A stretch of 64,000 nt of DNA from Flavobacterium sp. CS20 (GCF_018080005.1 NZ_CP073015.1:2012501-2076500); one strand, 5' to 3'; positions 55,663 through 64,000 are shown, counted from the first letter of the stretch. The notes: generated by a model from the letters alone, not told the origin. A program made the numbers and translations.

Positions 55663-55992
55663 TTATAGGCTAAAGCTTTCACCACATCCGCAAGTTCGTT
55701 GTGCATTGGGGTTGTGAAATACAAATCCTTTGCCATTTAAACCACCAGAAAATTCTAAAGTGGTACCGGCAAGGTAAAGAAAACTGCTTTTGTTGACAGC
55801 AATTTTTATGTCGTTATCTTCAAAAATTTTATCGTTGTCTTGGTGGTTTTTGTCAAACTTTAATTCGTATGATAAGCCTGAGCAACCACCGCTTTTTACG
55901 CCAACCCGCACAAAATGAACTTTGGGATCAAAGCCTTCTTCAGTCATCAGACTGACGAGCCTTGATTTGGCTTGGTTACTTACTTTAATCAT
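55663..55992 (-). CDS. sufA: Iron-sulfur carrier protein of the HesB/IscA type
   Basis: An A-type carrier that takes clusters from SufBCD to target enzymes. The 109-residue protein has the three conserved cysteines in the right places: Cys37 (SGGCSGLSY) and the C-terminal TCGCGESFSL with Cys101 and Cys103. It heads the SUF cluster; a -7 element lies at 56018-56025. Confidence 0.93.
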   Translation of the reverse strand: MIKVSNQAKSRLVSLMTEEGFDPKVHFVRVGVKSGGCSGLSYELKFDKNHQDNDKIFEDNDIKIAVNKSSFLYLAGTTLEFSGGLNGKGFVFHNPNAQRTCGCGESFSL

Positions 55993-56017
55993 AATTAAAA
56001 CTTATTTAGATTAAATG

Positions 56018-56025
56018 CAAATATA
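56018..56025 (-). promoter_or_regulatory. -7 promoter element of the suf cluster
   Basis: TATATTTG on the minus strand, 25 bp before the sufA ATG. No good -33 TTTG, and no evident binding site for an iron or redox regulator. Confidence 0.5.
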
Positions 56026-56073
56026 AGATTTATTAAAGGAAATGTGTTTTGTATTAACATTTTCCTAAAAATG

Positions 56074-56102
56074 AAAAAAAGGCTACGTTTCCGTAGCCTT
56101 TT
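56074..56102 (-). terminator. Terminator after the repeat lipoprotein
   Basis: GGCTACG/CGTAGCC (56081-56087 with 56092-56098) extended by A/T pairs, a TTTC loop, and a run of seven T on the minus strand. It ends the receptor-lipoprotein unit. Confidence 0.9.
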
Positions 56103-56125
56103 GAGAACAAAATATTTAATTATAA

Positions 56126-58963
56126 TTAGTTAGTTGCCCAACTAAAGTCAGCTTCTGTAACTGTAGCAGTATCGTAAGTAGCATTAGGGTCACCATCAGC
56201 TCCGTCTATTTGGACGTTAGACAATGGACCATTATCTCTCATATCGATAATAGTGTTATAGCCTGTTAATGATAAACCATTAAATGTAGCTCCTGAAGAA
56301 GCTTTAAATTGCAATGCTGTACCTGAATTATTAGTATTTTCAGCGACAAAGTTATTGATTGTTGGATTGTTGTTGAAGCCATCTGCTTCTAATGCAGTTG
56401 AAAAGTTAGTGTCTGTGTGCTTAACAAATGTATTAGTTAATACACCATCCCAGCCTTCAGTCCAATCTACAGCATCGTCTTCCATATTTAAAGCATAAAA
56501 GTTAGTCACATTAGCAGAGCCACCAAAGAACTCAACACCATCGTCTTGACCACCTAATACAGCAATATTTTCTAGTGTAGTTCCTGAGCCAACAGCATAG
56601 AGTGTTAAGCCATTAAATTGAGATTCTGGATTAATTTGGGCACCAGTATTTTTCAATACTAAATAGTTAATAGAACCTGAATTGTCTGTAGCATCAGTAC
56701 CACCGTAAAGGATACCACCAACTTCAGCGACAGCATCTATGCCTTCAGTAGTTATAGCCTTACCAGCAATAACTAAGCCACCCCAAACGCCACTAACGCC
56801 TGGTTCCATAACCACTGGGTTAGTTTCAGTTCCATTTATATTAATAGTTCCACCTTTTTGAACGACTAAATAAACATCTGTACCAGTTCCAGTTGTGATA
56901 TTAGTACCTGCTGGGATAGTTAAAGTTGCTCCATCCTCGACGCTTAAAATACCAGGTAATTGATAATTTACATTAGCATCTAGGGTTTTGTTTCCAGAAA
57001 TGTTACCAGAAAGCACTTCTGTTACACTACTATCATCTCCAGTTGCCCATTCAAACATGGTTACGTCAACTGTTGCAGGTCCAGTATAACCAAGAGCAGG
57101 ATCTGCATCAGCCCCATCAATTTGAACATTAGCTAATGGACCATTATCTCTCATATCAACTGATGTCTCATAGCCTGAAAGAGAAATGTTATTAATTGTA
57201 GCCCCAGATTGAGCTTTAAATTGTAAAGCAGTACCACCAACAGTAGAAACTGCTGTTAAATTTTGGAGGGTTGGGTTACCATTTTGACCATCTGCTTCAA
57301 CTGCAGTAGAAAAGTTAGCATCAGTATGCAGAATATAAGCATTAGTTAAAGTACCGTCCCAGCCTTCAGTCCAATCTACAGCATCGTCTTCCATATTTTC
57401 TGTATAGAAGTTAGTCACATTAGCAGAGCCACCAAAGAATTCAACACCATCGTCTTGACCACCTAATACAGCAATATTTTCTAGTGTAGTTCCTGAACCA
57501 ACAGCATAGAGTGTTAAGCCATTAAATTGAGATTCTGGATTAATTTGAGCACCAGTATCTTTCAATATAAGGTAATTAATAGAACCTGAATTGTCTGCAG
57601 CATCAGTACCACCGTAAAGGATACCACCAACTTCAGCGACAGCATCTATACCTTCAGTAGTTATAGCCTTACCAGCAATAACTAAGCCACCCCAAACGCC
57701 ATCTACACCTGGTTCCATAACTACTGGGTTAGCTTCAGTTCCATTTATGTTTATAGTGCCACCTTTTTGAACGACTAAATAAACATCTGTACCAGTTCCT
57801 GTTGTGATATTAGTACCTGCTGGGATAGTTAAAGTTGCTCCATCCTCAACGCTTAAAATACCAGGTAATTGATAATTTACAGCGACATCTAAGCTAACAT
57901 CACCTGTAATGCTACCAGAAAGTATTTCTGATTGATTTCCACTATTTCCAGTTGCCCAGTCAAACATGTTTATGTCAACCGTAGCGGGTCCAGTATAACC
58001 CATAGCAGGATCTGCATCAGCCCCATCAATTTGAACATTAGCTAATGGACCATCATCTCTCATATCAACTGATGTCTCATAGCCTGAAAGAGAAATATTA
58101 TTGATTGTAGCTCCAGATTGAGCTTTAAATTGTAAAGCAGTACCACCAACAGTAGAAACCGCTGTTAAGTTTTGAAGTGTTGGGTTACCATTTTGACCGT
58201 CTGCTTCAACTGCAGTAGAAAAGTTAGCATCAGTATGAAGAATATAAGCATTTTCTAAAGTTCCATTCCAGCCTTCAGTCCAATCTACAGCATCATCTTG
58301 AAGATTTTCTGCATAAAAATTAGTCACATTAGCAGAGCCACCAAAGAACTCAACACCATCGTCTTGACCACCTAATACAGCAATATTTTCTAGCGTAGTT
58401 CCTGAACCAACAGCATAGAGTGTTAAGCCATTAAATTGAGATTCTGGATTGATTTGAGCCCCTGTTTGGCTTAACAATAAATAGCTGATAGAGCCTGAAC
58501 TATCATTGTCATCAGTACCACCATATAGGATACCTCCAACTTCTGCAACAGCATCAACACCTTCGGTAGTAGTTGCATTACCCGCAATGACTAAACCACC
58601 CCAAACACCAGTTCCCCCAGGTTTCATAACTACTGGATTAGATTCTGTACCGTTAATTACGATGTCAGCACCTTTTTGGACTACGATGTAAACATTTGTT
58701 CCTGTACCAGTTGTTATACTTGTTCCAGCAGGAATAGTTAAGGTTGCTCCAGATTCAACTGTTAAAATACCATTTAAAGTATAATCTAATGTCGCATCTA
58801 GAGTTAAGTTTTCAGTGACAAAATCGCCACCTAACTCGGTATCTTCCCCTTCTATTGGCGGATTTGTTGTGCCATTGTCATCATCACTGCTACAGCTTGT
58901 TACCATAAAGGTAAATGCTAAAAGCGTAAGCAAGTAAGCAAAAGATTTAATTGTTGTTTTCAT
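56126..58963 (-). CDS. Surface lipoprotein of three 303-residue beta-helix repeats
   Basis: A 945-residue lipoprotein (lipobox TFMVTSC, Cys24, then SSDDDN). After an acidic linker come three copies of one module of 303 residues each, matching a DNA period of exactly 909 bp. Each has ATLTIPAGTxITTGTGT, GVWGGLVIAGxA, AEVGGILYGGTD, GAQINPESQFNGLTLYAVGS, VLGGQDDGVEFFGGSANVTN and DDAVDWTEGW. This strand/turn pattern with Asp/Asn-rich turns fits right-handed beta-helices, and the family is often mislabelled multidrug transporter. Substrate is unknown. It lies 33 bp after the TonB receptor, the likely partner in the outer membrane. Confidence 0.8.
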   Translation of the reverse strand: MKTTIKSFAYLLTLLAFTFMVTSCSSDDDNGTTNPPIEGEDTELGGDFVTENLTLDATLDYTLNGILTVESGATLTIPAGTSITTGTGTNVYIVVQKGADIVINGTESNPVVMKPGGTGVWGGLVIAGNATTTEGVDAVAEVGGILYGGTDDNDSSGSISYLLLSQTGAQINPESQFNGLTLYAVGSGTTLENIAVLGGQDDGVEFFGGSANVTNFYAENLQDDAVDWTEGWNGTLENAYILHTDANFSTAVEADGQNGNPTLQNLTAVSTVGGTALQFKAQSGATINNISLSGYETSVDMRDDGPLANVQIDGADADPAMGYTGPATVDINMFDWATGNSGNQSEILSGSITGDVSLDVAVNYQLPGILSVEDGATLTIPAGTNITTGTGTDVYLVVQKGGTININGTEANPVVMEPGVDGVWGGLVIAGKAITTEGIDAVAEVGGILYGGTDAADNSGSINYLILKDTGAQINPESQFNGLTLYAVGSGTTLENIAVLGGQDDGVEFFGGSANVTNFYTENMEDDAVDWTEGWDGTLTNAYILHTDANFSTAVEADGQNGNPTLQNLTAVSTVGGTALQFKAQSGATINNISLSGYETSVDMRDNGPLANVQIDGADADPALGYTGPATVDVTMFEWATGDDSSVTEVLSGNISGNKTLDANVNYQLPGILSVEDGATLTIPAGTNITTGTGTDVYLVVQKGGTININGTETNPVVMEPGVSGVWGGLVIAGKAITTEGIDAVAEVGGILYGGTDATDNSGSINYLVLKNTGAQINPESQFNGLTLYAVGSGTTLENIAVLGGQDDGVEFFGGSANVTNFYALNMEDDAVDWTEGWDGVLTNTFVKHTDTNFSTALEADGFNNNPTINNFVAENTNNSGTALQFKASSGATFNGLSLTGYNTIIDMRDNGPLSNVQIDGADGDPNATYDTATVTEADFSWATN

Positions 58964-58996
58964 GTTTAAATTAATTTAATTGTTATTTACTGTTTA

Positions 58997-61792
58997 TCAA
59001 AATTTATAATTTATACCAAAAGAGATTTGAGCACCTTTTTTGTAAGATCTAACGACTTCTTTTCTTGCAATACCAGTGTTAAGAGGTCTTATGATTTGTG
59101 TTTGTTCAATTTCTGGATTTAATAAATTTTTCCCAGAGAGTTGTAAACTTAAATTTTCATTGATGTCTTTTATCACAATAGCATTGAGAATTACGAAACC
59201 TTGTTCTACAATTTCTTCATTAAAATATTCATCAGGACTGACTTGATTTTCTGGGTTACCTAATGAGTATATTTTATCAGAAGCAAAGTTTGCAGAAATA
59301 TTGGCTATAAGTGGATTTTCATTAGTCGTTTCAAATGTTGTATTTAAGTTAAAAATCCAATCCGAAGCACCTTGTAAATCAGTTTTAGTTTTACCATTAT
59401 ATCTAAATGTTCTTAAAAGACGCCTTTCGCCATTAACATCTCCATAAACTTCTTTAAGATCTTGTTCGTGCCACATTCTAGTTGCGTTAAAGTTAAGCTT
59501 TAAAGCGTAACCTAAATCTTTGTTTTTACCAATAACATCTAGTTTTGTATCAATTTCTAAACCATATATTTCAGCTTGATCACCTGAGTTAAAGTATGAA
59601 AAAATACCTCTTGCTCCTCGCTCTAATACACGGTTGATAGGATCATTGATTTGTTTATAAAATCCAGTTAAAGAAATCAATTGACCTTTTGTCGGAAACA
59701 TTTCCCATTTTAAGTCTAAGTTATAGTTTTCACTTGCTTCAACTTCAGGATTCCCTTGAGTGACTTGACCTCTTGGGTCAACATATTGAAAAGGTGCAAT
59801 TTCTTTAAATTCAGGAAGAGTAATGGTTTTACTTGCAGAAAGTCTTAAATTATTTCTTTCGTTTAACTCGTATTTAATATTCACACTTGGTAAGAAGTTA
59901 TCGTAGTCTTTCGTTGCAGTTCCTGTTCTGCCAGGGTAGTTGTTTACATCCCAATTTGTTTCTATTTCGTCAACCTCATATCTTAGACCTAAATTGAAGT
60001 TCCATTTATTCAATTTATAATTTCCAATCATATAACCTGCATATGCGTCTAGTGTTCCATCGTATATGTCTGGTGTTCTGTCTAAAATAGTTAAAAGATT
60101 GTTTTCAAAATTTGCTGGAATAAAAACAGCAGAGAGATCATCCAATGATGTTGGGTTTACATTATTTAGGTTTGTTTCTTGAACTCCAATAAACTGCGAT
60201 AGGAAGTCTCTTTTTTTATGTCTATAATTACCGCCAATATCAAGTCGTAGCCCATTTTCATTATCTACTTCGTCTATATTGGTTATTTTAAATGAGTCAT
60301 TTATTCTTGCATTTATTTCATCGTCATCAATAAATTGACCACTTTTTCTTTGCTGAAAACCACCAGTTCTTCCAAGCTCTATTGTGTTGTCATCAAAGTT
60401 GATTTCATTTCTAATTCTGTTGGGTTCGTCTGCAGTTACAATGTTATAACCAACTGCCCAATCAATTTTGTGATTCCCAAAATTATTTTCTCCTATAAGT
60501 TGATTAATCCAAAGTTGAGTTTTTCTTAAATTTTGGTCTCTTATAAATTGAGAAAGACTAGAGTTAGGGTCAACCTCATCAAAAACAACACCTTCACCAT
60601 TTCTACCTGATTCAAATACATTCCCTTGAAGCTTGTTGATAAACAAACTTGTGAATTTGATGTCATCGTTTTCATTATAACTGTAGCGTAAATCAAGAAG
60701 TGCTGAAGTAGTCACGGTTTTTTTGAACTCATTTACATCAGTAAACTTATCTCTAAAGTTATTGTTGTCATACTCCTGAAAGGTTCCTTCTCTGTATTCA
60801 AAGTCATTTTTCTGAGATACCGTTAATAAAGTTCTGAAGTTATCCCCAAATTTTTTACCAAGTGTGAAGTCATAGCTAGAGTTGATAGGTGCATCTTCTG
60901 TTGACGTATTCCAAGTTTGTTGTGTGATGGCTTGAAGATTAGTGAAATCTTCACTGTGAAAACCCAATGTCACTTCGTCTTCGTAAGCACCAATAAAGAA
61001 GTTGTCGGCATCAATTGCTTTTGTGTTAACTCCAGTCTTAAACCCTATAGAATACTCTTCATTACCTACTAACTCTCTAGAAGAAATATCAATATTACCA
61101 GATGCTTGATCACCATAAAGATTTGAAGTATAAGCTTTACTTATAGAAATATTAGATACAACTCTTGTTGGGAAAAGGTCTAAATCTATATTTTTCCTTT
61201 CCACATCATCAGATGGAATTGGCAATCCATTCATAGTTGTAACCAAATACCTATCACCTAAGCCTCGAATAAAAATATCTCCAGAACCCTCAGAATTAGA
61301 AACTCCCGAAATTTTTGTTGTAGCGACTGCTACACTAGAAATCCCCATTTTTGATAATTCAATTGAACCGATACTTTCTTTAATATTGATTGCTCCTTTT
61401 TGATCTAATAATAAAGCCACTTCAGAATCTTGCCTAGCTACTGTTGTGATTACAACTTCATCTAAAGTTCTTGCAGTAGCTCCCATTGCAGTATTTACTT
61501 CTGTTACTTTGCCTGCCACAACTTCTACATTTTCAACTGTAATGGTTTCATAACCAACGTATGAAAATTCTACGGTATATTTTCCTGGTTGAAGATTACC
61601 AATATTGTAAAGTCCATCAGCATCTGTTGTAGTCCCTTTATTTGAACCTTTAAGAACAACATTAGCAAATGGCAAGGGTTCGTTATTGAACTCTTTATCT
61701 GTAATTTTACCTACGATGTTTCCTGTAGTTTCTTGAGCCAATACTTGTAAGCTCAATAATCCAATCAAACATAACAGTGAAAACTTTCTCAT
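58997..61792 (-). CDS. TonB-dependent outer-membrane receptor
   Basis: A 931-residue receptor with signal peptide (MRKFSLLCLIGLLSLQVLAQ), an N-terminal carboxypeptidase-regulatory-like domain (TGNIVGKITDKEF to about 100), a plug (TISGV-type region ATTKISGVSNSEGSGDIFIR, GLGDRYLVTTMNGLPIP) and a 22-strand barrel ending GAQISFGINYKF. It has no starch-utilisation SusD partner; instead it is paired with the repeat lipoprotein. A TonB box is not clear. Divergent from the PhoB/PhoR-like genes, so regulation by them is likely; phosphate-containing ligands are one possibility. Confidence 0.88.
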   Translation of the reverse strand: MRKFSLLCLIGLLSLQVLAQETTGNIVGKITDKEFNNEPLPFANVVLKGSNKGTTTDADGLYNIGNLQPGKYTVEFSYVGYETITVENVEVVAGKVTEVNTAMGATARTLDEVVITTVARQDSEVALLLDQKGAINIKESIGSIELSKMGISSVAVATTKISGVSNSEGSGDIFIRGLGDRYLVTTMNGLPIPSDDVERKNIDLDLFPTRVVSNISISKAYTSNLYGDQASGNIDISSRELVGNEEYSIGFKTGVNTKAIDADNFFIGAYEDEVTLGFHSEDFTNLQAITQQTWNTSTEDAPINSSYDFTLGKKFGDNFRTLLTVSQKNDFEYREGTFQEYDNNNFRDKFTDVNEFKKTVTTSALLDLRYSYNENDDIKFTSLFINKLQGNVFESGRNGEGVVFDEVDPNSSLSQFIRDQNLRKTQLWINQLIGENNFGNHKIDWAVGYNIVTADEPNRIRNEINFDDNTIELGRTGGFQQRKSGQFIDDDEINARINDSFKITNIDEVDNENGLRLDIGGNYRHKKRDFLSQFIGVQETNLNNVNPTSLDDLSAVFIPANFENNLLTILDRTPDIYDGTLDAYAGYMIGNYKLNKWNFNLGLRYEVDEIETNWDVNNYPGRTGTATKDYDNFLPSVNIKYELNERNNLRLSASKTITLPEFKEIAPFQYVDPRGQVTQGNPEVEASENYNLDLKWEMFPTKGQLISLTGFYKQINDPINRVLERGARGIFSYFNSGDQAEIYGLEIDTKLDVIGKNKDLGYALKLNFNATRMWHEQDLKEVYGDVNGERRLLRTFRYNGKTKTDLQGASDWIFNLNTTFETTNENPLIANISANFASDKIYSLGNPENQVSPDEYFNEEIVEQGFVILNAIVIKDINENLSLQLSGKNLLNPEIEQTQIIRPLNTGIARKEVVRSYKKGAQISFGINYKF

Positions 61793-62084
61793 TCAGAATT
61801 ATTTTGATGCAAATAAAGCAATTCAACAACTGTAAATGTTTAATTGTATATTATTATGAAATTATGTTATGTTAAATAATCTTTAAGCAACTCGAACAAG
61901 TGAATTAGTTAAAACACTGTAAATGTGCGTTTTAATAAATATATAAAAATATAAAAATTTACATAAAATTTACATTGAGTGTATTATAAGTTAACAAAAA
62001 GGCGTTTTTGTTTTTTGATTGATAAACTAGTTTTAACATTGATATTAATTTAATGCATAAATTTGCTATGTAAATTTCTTAATC
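61793..62084. promoter_or_regulatory. Divergent control region with repeated TTTACA motifs
   Basis: 292 bp between the receptor and the response regulator. TTTACAT occurs at 61958-61964 and 61969-61975, an 11-bp direct repeat like a Pho box. On the opposite strand ACATTTACAGT occurs at 61829-61839 and 61916-61926, and ATTTACAT at 62068-62075. The regulator's promoter is TTG (62039-62041), 16 bp, TAAATTTG (62058-62065). No clear consensus promoter is seen for the receptor, as expected if it needs activation. Confidence 0.6.
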
Positions 62085-62768
62085 ATGAAAAAAAAGAACA
62101 TTAGCATTCTCATTGTAGATGATGAACCTGATATTTTAGAAATACTCAGTTACAATTTATCTAATGAAGGTTATAAGGTTGAAACTGCTGATAATGGGGC
62201 TAAAGCCGTAAAGCTGGCTAAAAAAGTTAAACCTCAACTCATTATTCTCGATGTGATGATGCCTGAAATGGATGGTATTGAAGCTTGTGAGCAGATTAGA
62301 AAAATTAAATCCTTAGAAGATACAGTCATCGCATTTTTAACCGCAAGGGGTGAAGATTATTCAATGGTAGCAGGTTTTGAAGCGGGTGCAGACGATTATA
62401 TTACCAAGCCTATAAAACCCAAGGTGTTAATCAGTAAAGTCAAAGCTTTATTACGCCGTTTTAGATCTGATAAAAAAGAAAAACAAATCTATAAAGTCGG
62501 CAATATCACCATCAATAAAGACGAATACAAAGTCATAAAAGATAAAACCGAAATGCCTTTGCCCCGAAAAGAATTTGAACTCTTATCTTTGTTGACCTCA
62601 GAACCTGGCAAAGTCTTTAAACGAGAAGATATTCTCGATAGTGTTTGGGGCAACGAAGTGGTGGTTGGTGGCAGAACTATTGATGTGCATATCAGAAAGT
62701 TACGCGAAAAACTCGGCGATAAATCGTTTAAAACCATTAAAGGCGTCGGGTATAAGTTTGTAGTCTAA
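62085..62768 (+). CDS. PhoB/OmpR-family response regulator
   Basis: A 227-residue regulator. Receiver domain: acidic pair Asp12-Asp13, phosphorylation site Asp56 (LIILDVMMPEMDG), Thr86 and Lys108 (YITKPIK). The C-terminal winged helix has FELLSLLTSEPGKVFKREDI and VGGRTIDVHIRKLREKLGDK. Among OmpR types it is closest in pattern to PhoB. The kinase gene starts directly at its stop codon, so the pair is co-translated. Confidence 0.9.
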   Translation: MKKKNISILIVDDEPDILEILSYNLSNEGYKVETADNGAKAVKLAKKVKPQLIILDVMMPEMDGIEACEQIRKIKSLEDTVIAFLTARGEDYSMVAGFEAGADDYITKPIKPKVLISKVKALLRRFRSDKKEKQIYKVGNITINKDEYKVIKDKTEMPLPRKEFELLSLLTSEPGKVFKREDILDSVWGNEVVVGGRTIDVHIRKLREKLGDKSFKTIKGVGYKFVV

Positions 62769-63854
62769 ATGGGTGAACAACAATTTAAACGATCTTACAG
62801 ATTTGCGTTTTTTTCATCGCTTTATATCACTCTATTTTTAAGTTTAACTCTATTACTCATTGAATATTTCTTTTTTGATATCTTATGGCTGAGTGTTTTA
62901 ATTTTTGCCATAATTGCTTATGTATTGGCTTTTTTGGTCATACAATTGCGCATAGAGCATTTTATATACAAACGCGTAAAAGCCGTTTATGACTCCGTAA
63001 CTTTACTGGATGCCTCTTCACTTCAAGAACAACGCGTTACTACAGATATGGCAACTTTGACCAAGGAAGTTGAAAAATTTGCTCAAGACAAAAAAATAGA
63101 AATTGAAAGTCTTAAAGTTCGTGAAAACTATCGAAAAGAATTTATGGGCAATGTATCTCACGAACTTAAAACGCCACTGTTTACCGTTCAAGGCTATATT
63201 TTAACCCTACTTGACGGTGCTTTAAAAGACAAAAAAGTCAGAAAAAAATACCTCAAACGTGCCAGTAAAGGCGTTGATCGTTTGATCTACATCGTCAATG
63301 ATTTAGATATGATTACAAAACTCGAAACAGGTGACCTGCACCTTTACGAAGAAGAATTTGATATCATTGAAGTTATTAAAAATGTTTTTGAACTTCTGGA
63401 GATGAAAGCCGAGAAAAAAGAAATCAATTTAAGTTTTGACAAAGTTTATGAACCTCTTATGGTGAAAGCCGATCAAGAACGCATTCAACAAGTCTTGACG
63501 AATTTGATTGTCAACTCCATTAAATACGGAAAACAAGGTGGAACCACAGAAGTCAGTATTGAAAATCTGTCAACTCAAAAAATTTTAGTGAGAATAACCG
63601 ATAACGGAGAAGGTATAGGAAATGAGCATCTGCCAAGGCTATTTGAACGCTTTTATCGAGTGGACAAAAGTGGTTCAAGAAGCGAAGGCGGTTCAGGACT
63701 CGTACTTTCAATTGTCAAACACATTATTGAAGCCCACGATGAAAAAATCTATGTAGAAAGCGACCACGGCGTAGGTAGCGAATTTTCATTTACCCTCAAA
63801 AAGGCTGAAAGCATCAATCAAGCTGAGATCTCTACTGAAGATCGAAGCATTTAA
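62769..63854 (+). CDS. PhoR-like sensor histidine kinase
   Basis: A 361-residue kinase with two membrane helices (about 12-32 and 38-60) separated by only a few residues, hence no periplasmic sensor, and no HAMP or PAS domain. His131 is in GNVSHELKTPLFTVQGY, the N box is LTNLIVNSIKYG, G1 is DNGEGIG and G2 is SGLVLSIVKH. The G2 box normally reads GxGLGLSIV; Gly to Val here may weaken ATP-lid function. Short PhoR-type kinases like this are usual in Bacteroidota. Its 3' end overlaps the opposite gene by 69 bases. Confidence 0.88.
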   Translation: MGEQQFKRSYRFAFFSSLYITLFLSLTLLLIEYFFFDILWLSVLIFAIIAYVLAFLVIQLRIEHFIYKRVKAVYDSVTLLDASSLQEQRVTTDMATLTKEVEKFAQDKKIEIESLKVRENYRKEFMGNVSHELKTPLFTVQGYILTLLDGALKDKKVRKKYLKRASKGVDRLIYIVNDLDMITKLETGDLHLYEEEFDIIEVIKNVFELLEMKAEKKEINLSFDKVYEPLMVKADQERIQQVLTNLIVNSIKYGKQGGTTEVSIENLSTQKILVRITDNGEGIGNEHLPRLFERFYRVDKSGSRSEGGSGLVLSIVKHIIEAHDEKIYVESDHGVGSEFSFTLKKAESINQAEISTEDRSI

Positions 63855-64000
63855 TCCACTATAAAAATCAATTTCATCTAACTGACTCAACTTAAAATTG
63901 TCTTGCTGACAGTAAGGTGCAATATGGTGTCTTTGAAGTCTTTTGGCTAAATATTGTTGTTCAAATTGCCCTGGCGTTGGTATAAAAAGGGCTTTTTTAT
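63786..64000 (-). CDS. Glycosyltransferase-like protein, C-terminal part (cut by window edge)
   Basis: On the minus strand a frame enters from the right edge and ends at a TGA at 63786-63788. It encodes KKALFIPTPGQFEQQYLAKR and continues with HHIAPYCQQDNFKLSQLDEI. The PTPGQFEQ-YLA string matches the C-terminal donor-binding end of GT-B glycosyltransferases (MurG/family 28-like), which have PxPGQxEQ. Its 3' end overlaps phoR in antisense by 69 bases. Only 70 residues are visible. Confidence 0.6.
   Translation of the reverse strand, partial: KKALFIPTPGQFEQQYLAKRLQRHHIAPYCQQDNFKLSQLDEIDFYSGLNASIFSRDLSLIDAFSLFEGK

Overview
The window is a chromosomal segment of an AT-rich member of the Bacteroidota, most likely a marine or saline Flavobacteriaceae species (genus not determined). 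Evidence: 16S rRNA ending in the Bacteroidota-type GGAATATCTCCTTT, gliding genes gldB and gldC, the exosortase XrtF pair, PorT- and PorV/PorQ-type outer-membrane proteins, a SUF operon with flavobacterial companions (DUF59, DUF2480, DUF3078), and repeated Bacteroidota promoters of the form TTTG-N19-TAnnTTTG.

Layout. 1-3.75 kb: minus-strand rRNA operon (23S cut by the window edge, a short spacer without tRNA genes, full 16S, boxA elements, promoter). 3.9-8.3 kb: cysH, asnS, rpoN and a PAP2-like membrane protein (plus). 8.3-11.5 kb: PorT-family barrel and an exbB-hyp-exbD-exbD proton-motor operon (minus). 12-15 kb: gldB-gldC-hyp, divergent from nadE. 15.2-16.5 kb: decayed accessory DNA (toxin-antitoxin pair with a broken toxin, fragments of a cytosine methyltransferase and a DUF3024 gene). 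16.5-24.4 kb: an MscS channel and a marR-fadN-fadA-fadE beta-oxidation operon with a palindromic operator, hairpin elements against two start codons, and an upstream array of eight 47-bp repeats. 24.5-41.2 kb: PorV-like protein, pssA, MscS, pckA, DUF423, aminotransferase, sdhCAB, an Aquifex-type aconitase, an AsmA-like protein, a TPR protein and mpl. 41.2-42.2 kb: a mazEF pair between two copies of a long direct repeat. 42.2-47.5 kb: obg, lysS, DUF3108, the xrtF pair and a GAF protein. 47.5-56 kb: sufA-B-hyp-C-D-S-META-E-DUF59-DUF2480-DUF3078. 56-64 kb: a lipoprotein of three 303-residue repeats, a TonB-dependent receptor, a divergent PhoB/PhoR-like two-component system and the tail of a glycosyltransferase-like gene.

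Themes. The genes cover central carbon and energy flow (beta-oxidation, aconitase, succinate dehydrogenase, PEP carboxykinase), iron-sulfur assembly that feeds several of those enzymes, and the Bacteroidota cell surface (gliding, type IX secretion-like barrels, TonB energising, exosortase). The most system-like unit is the last one: a two-component system divergent from a TonB receptor and a repeat-built surface lipoprotein, with ATTTACA-type motifs in the shared intergenic region.

Quality caution. Six genes carry a single-base frameshift (ParE-type toxin, fadE, fadN, PorV-like, sdhA, lysS) and one a nonsense codon (DUF3108). As lysS and sdhA would hardly survive, most are probably sequence errors; I annotate the full-length gene spans.
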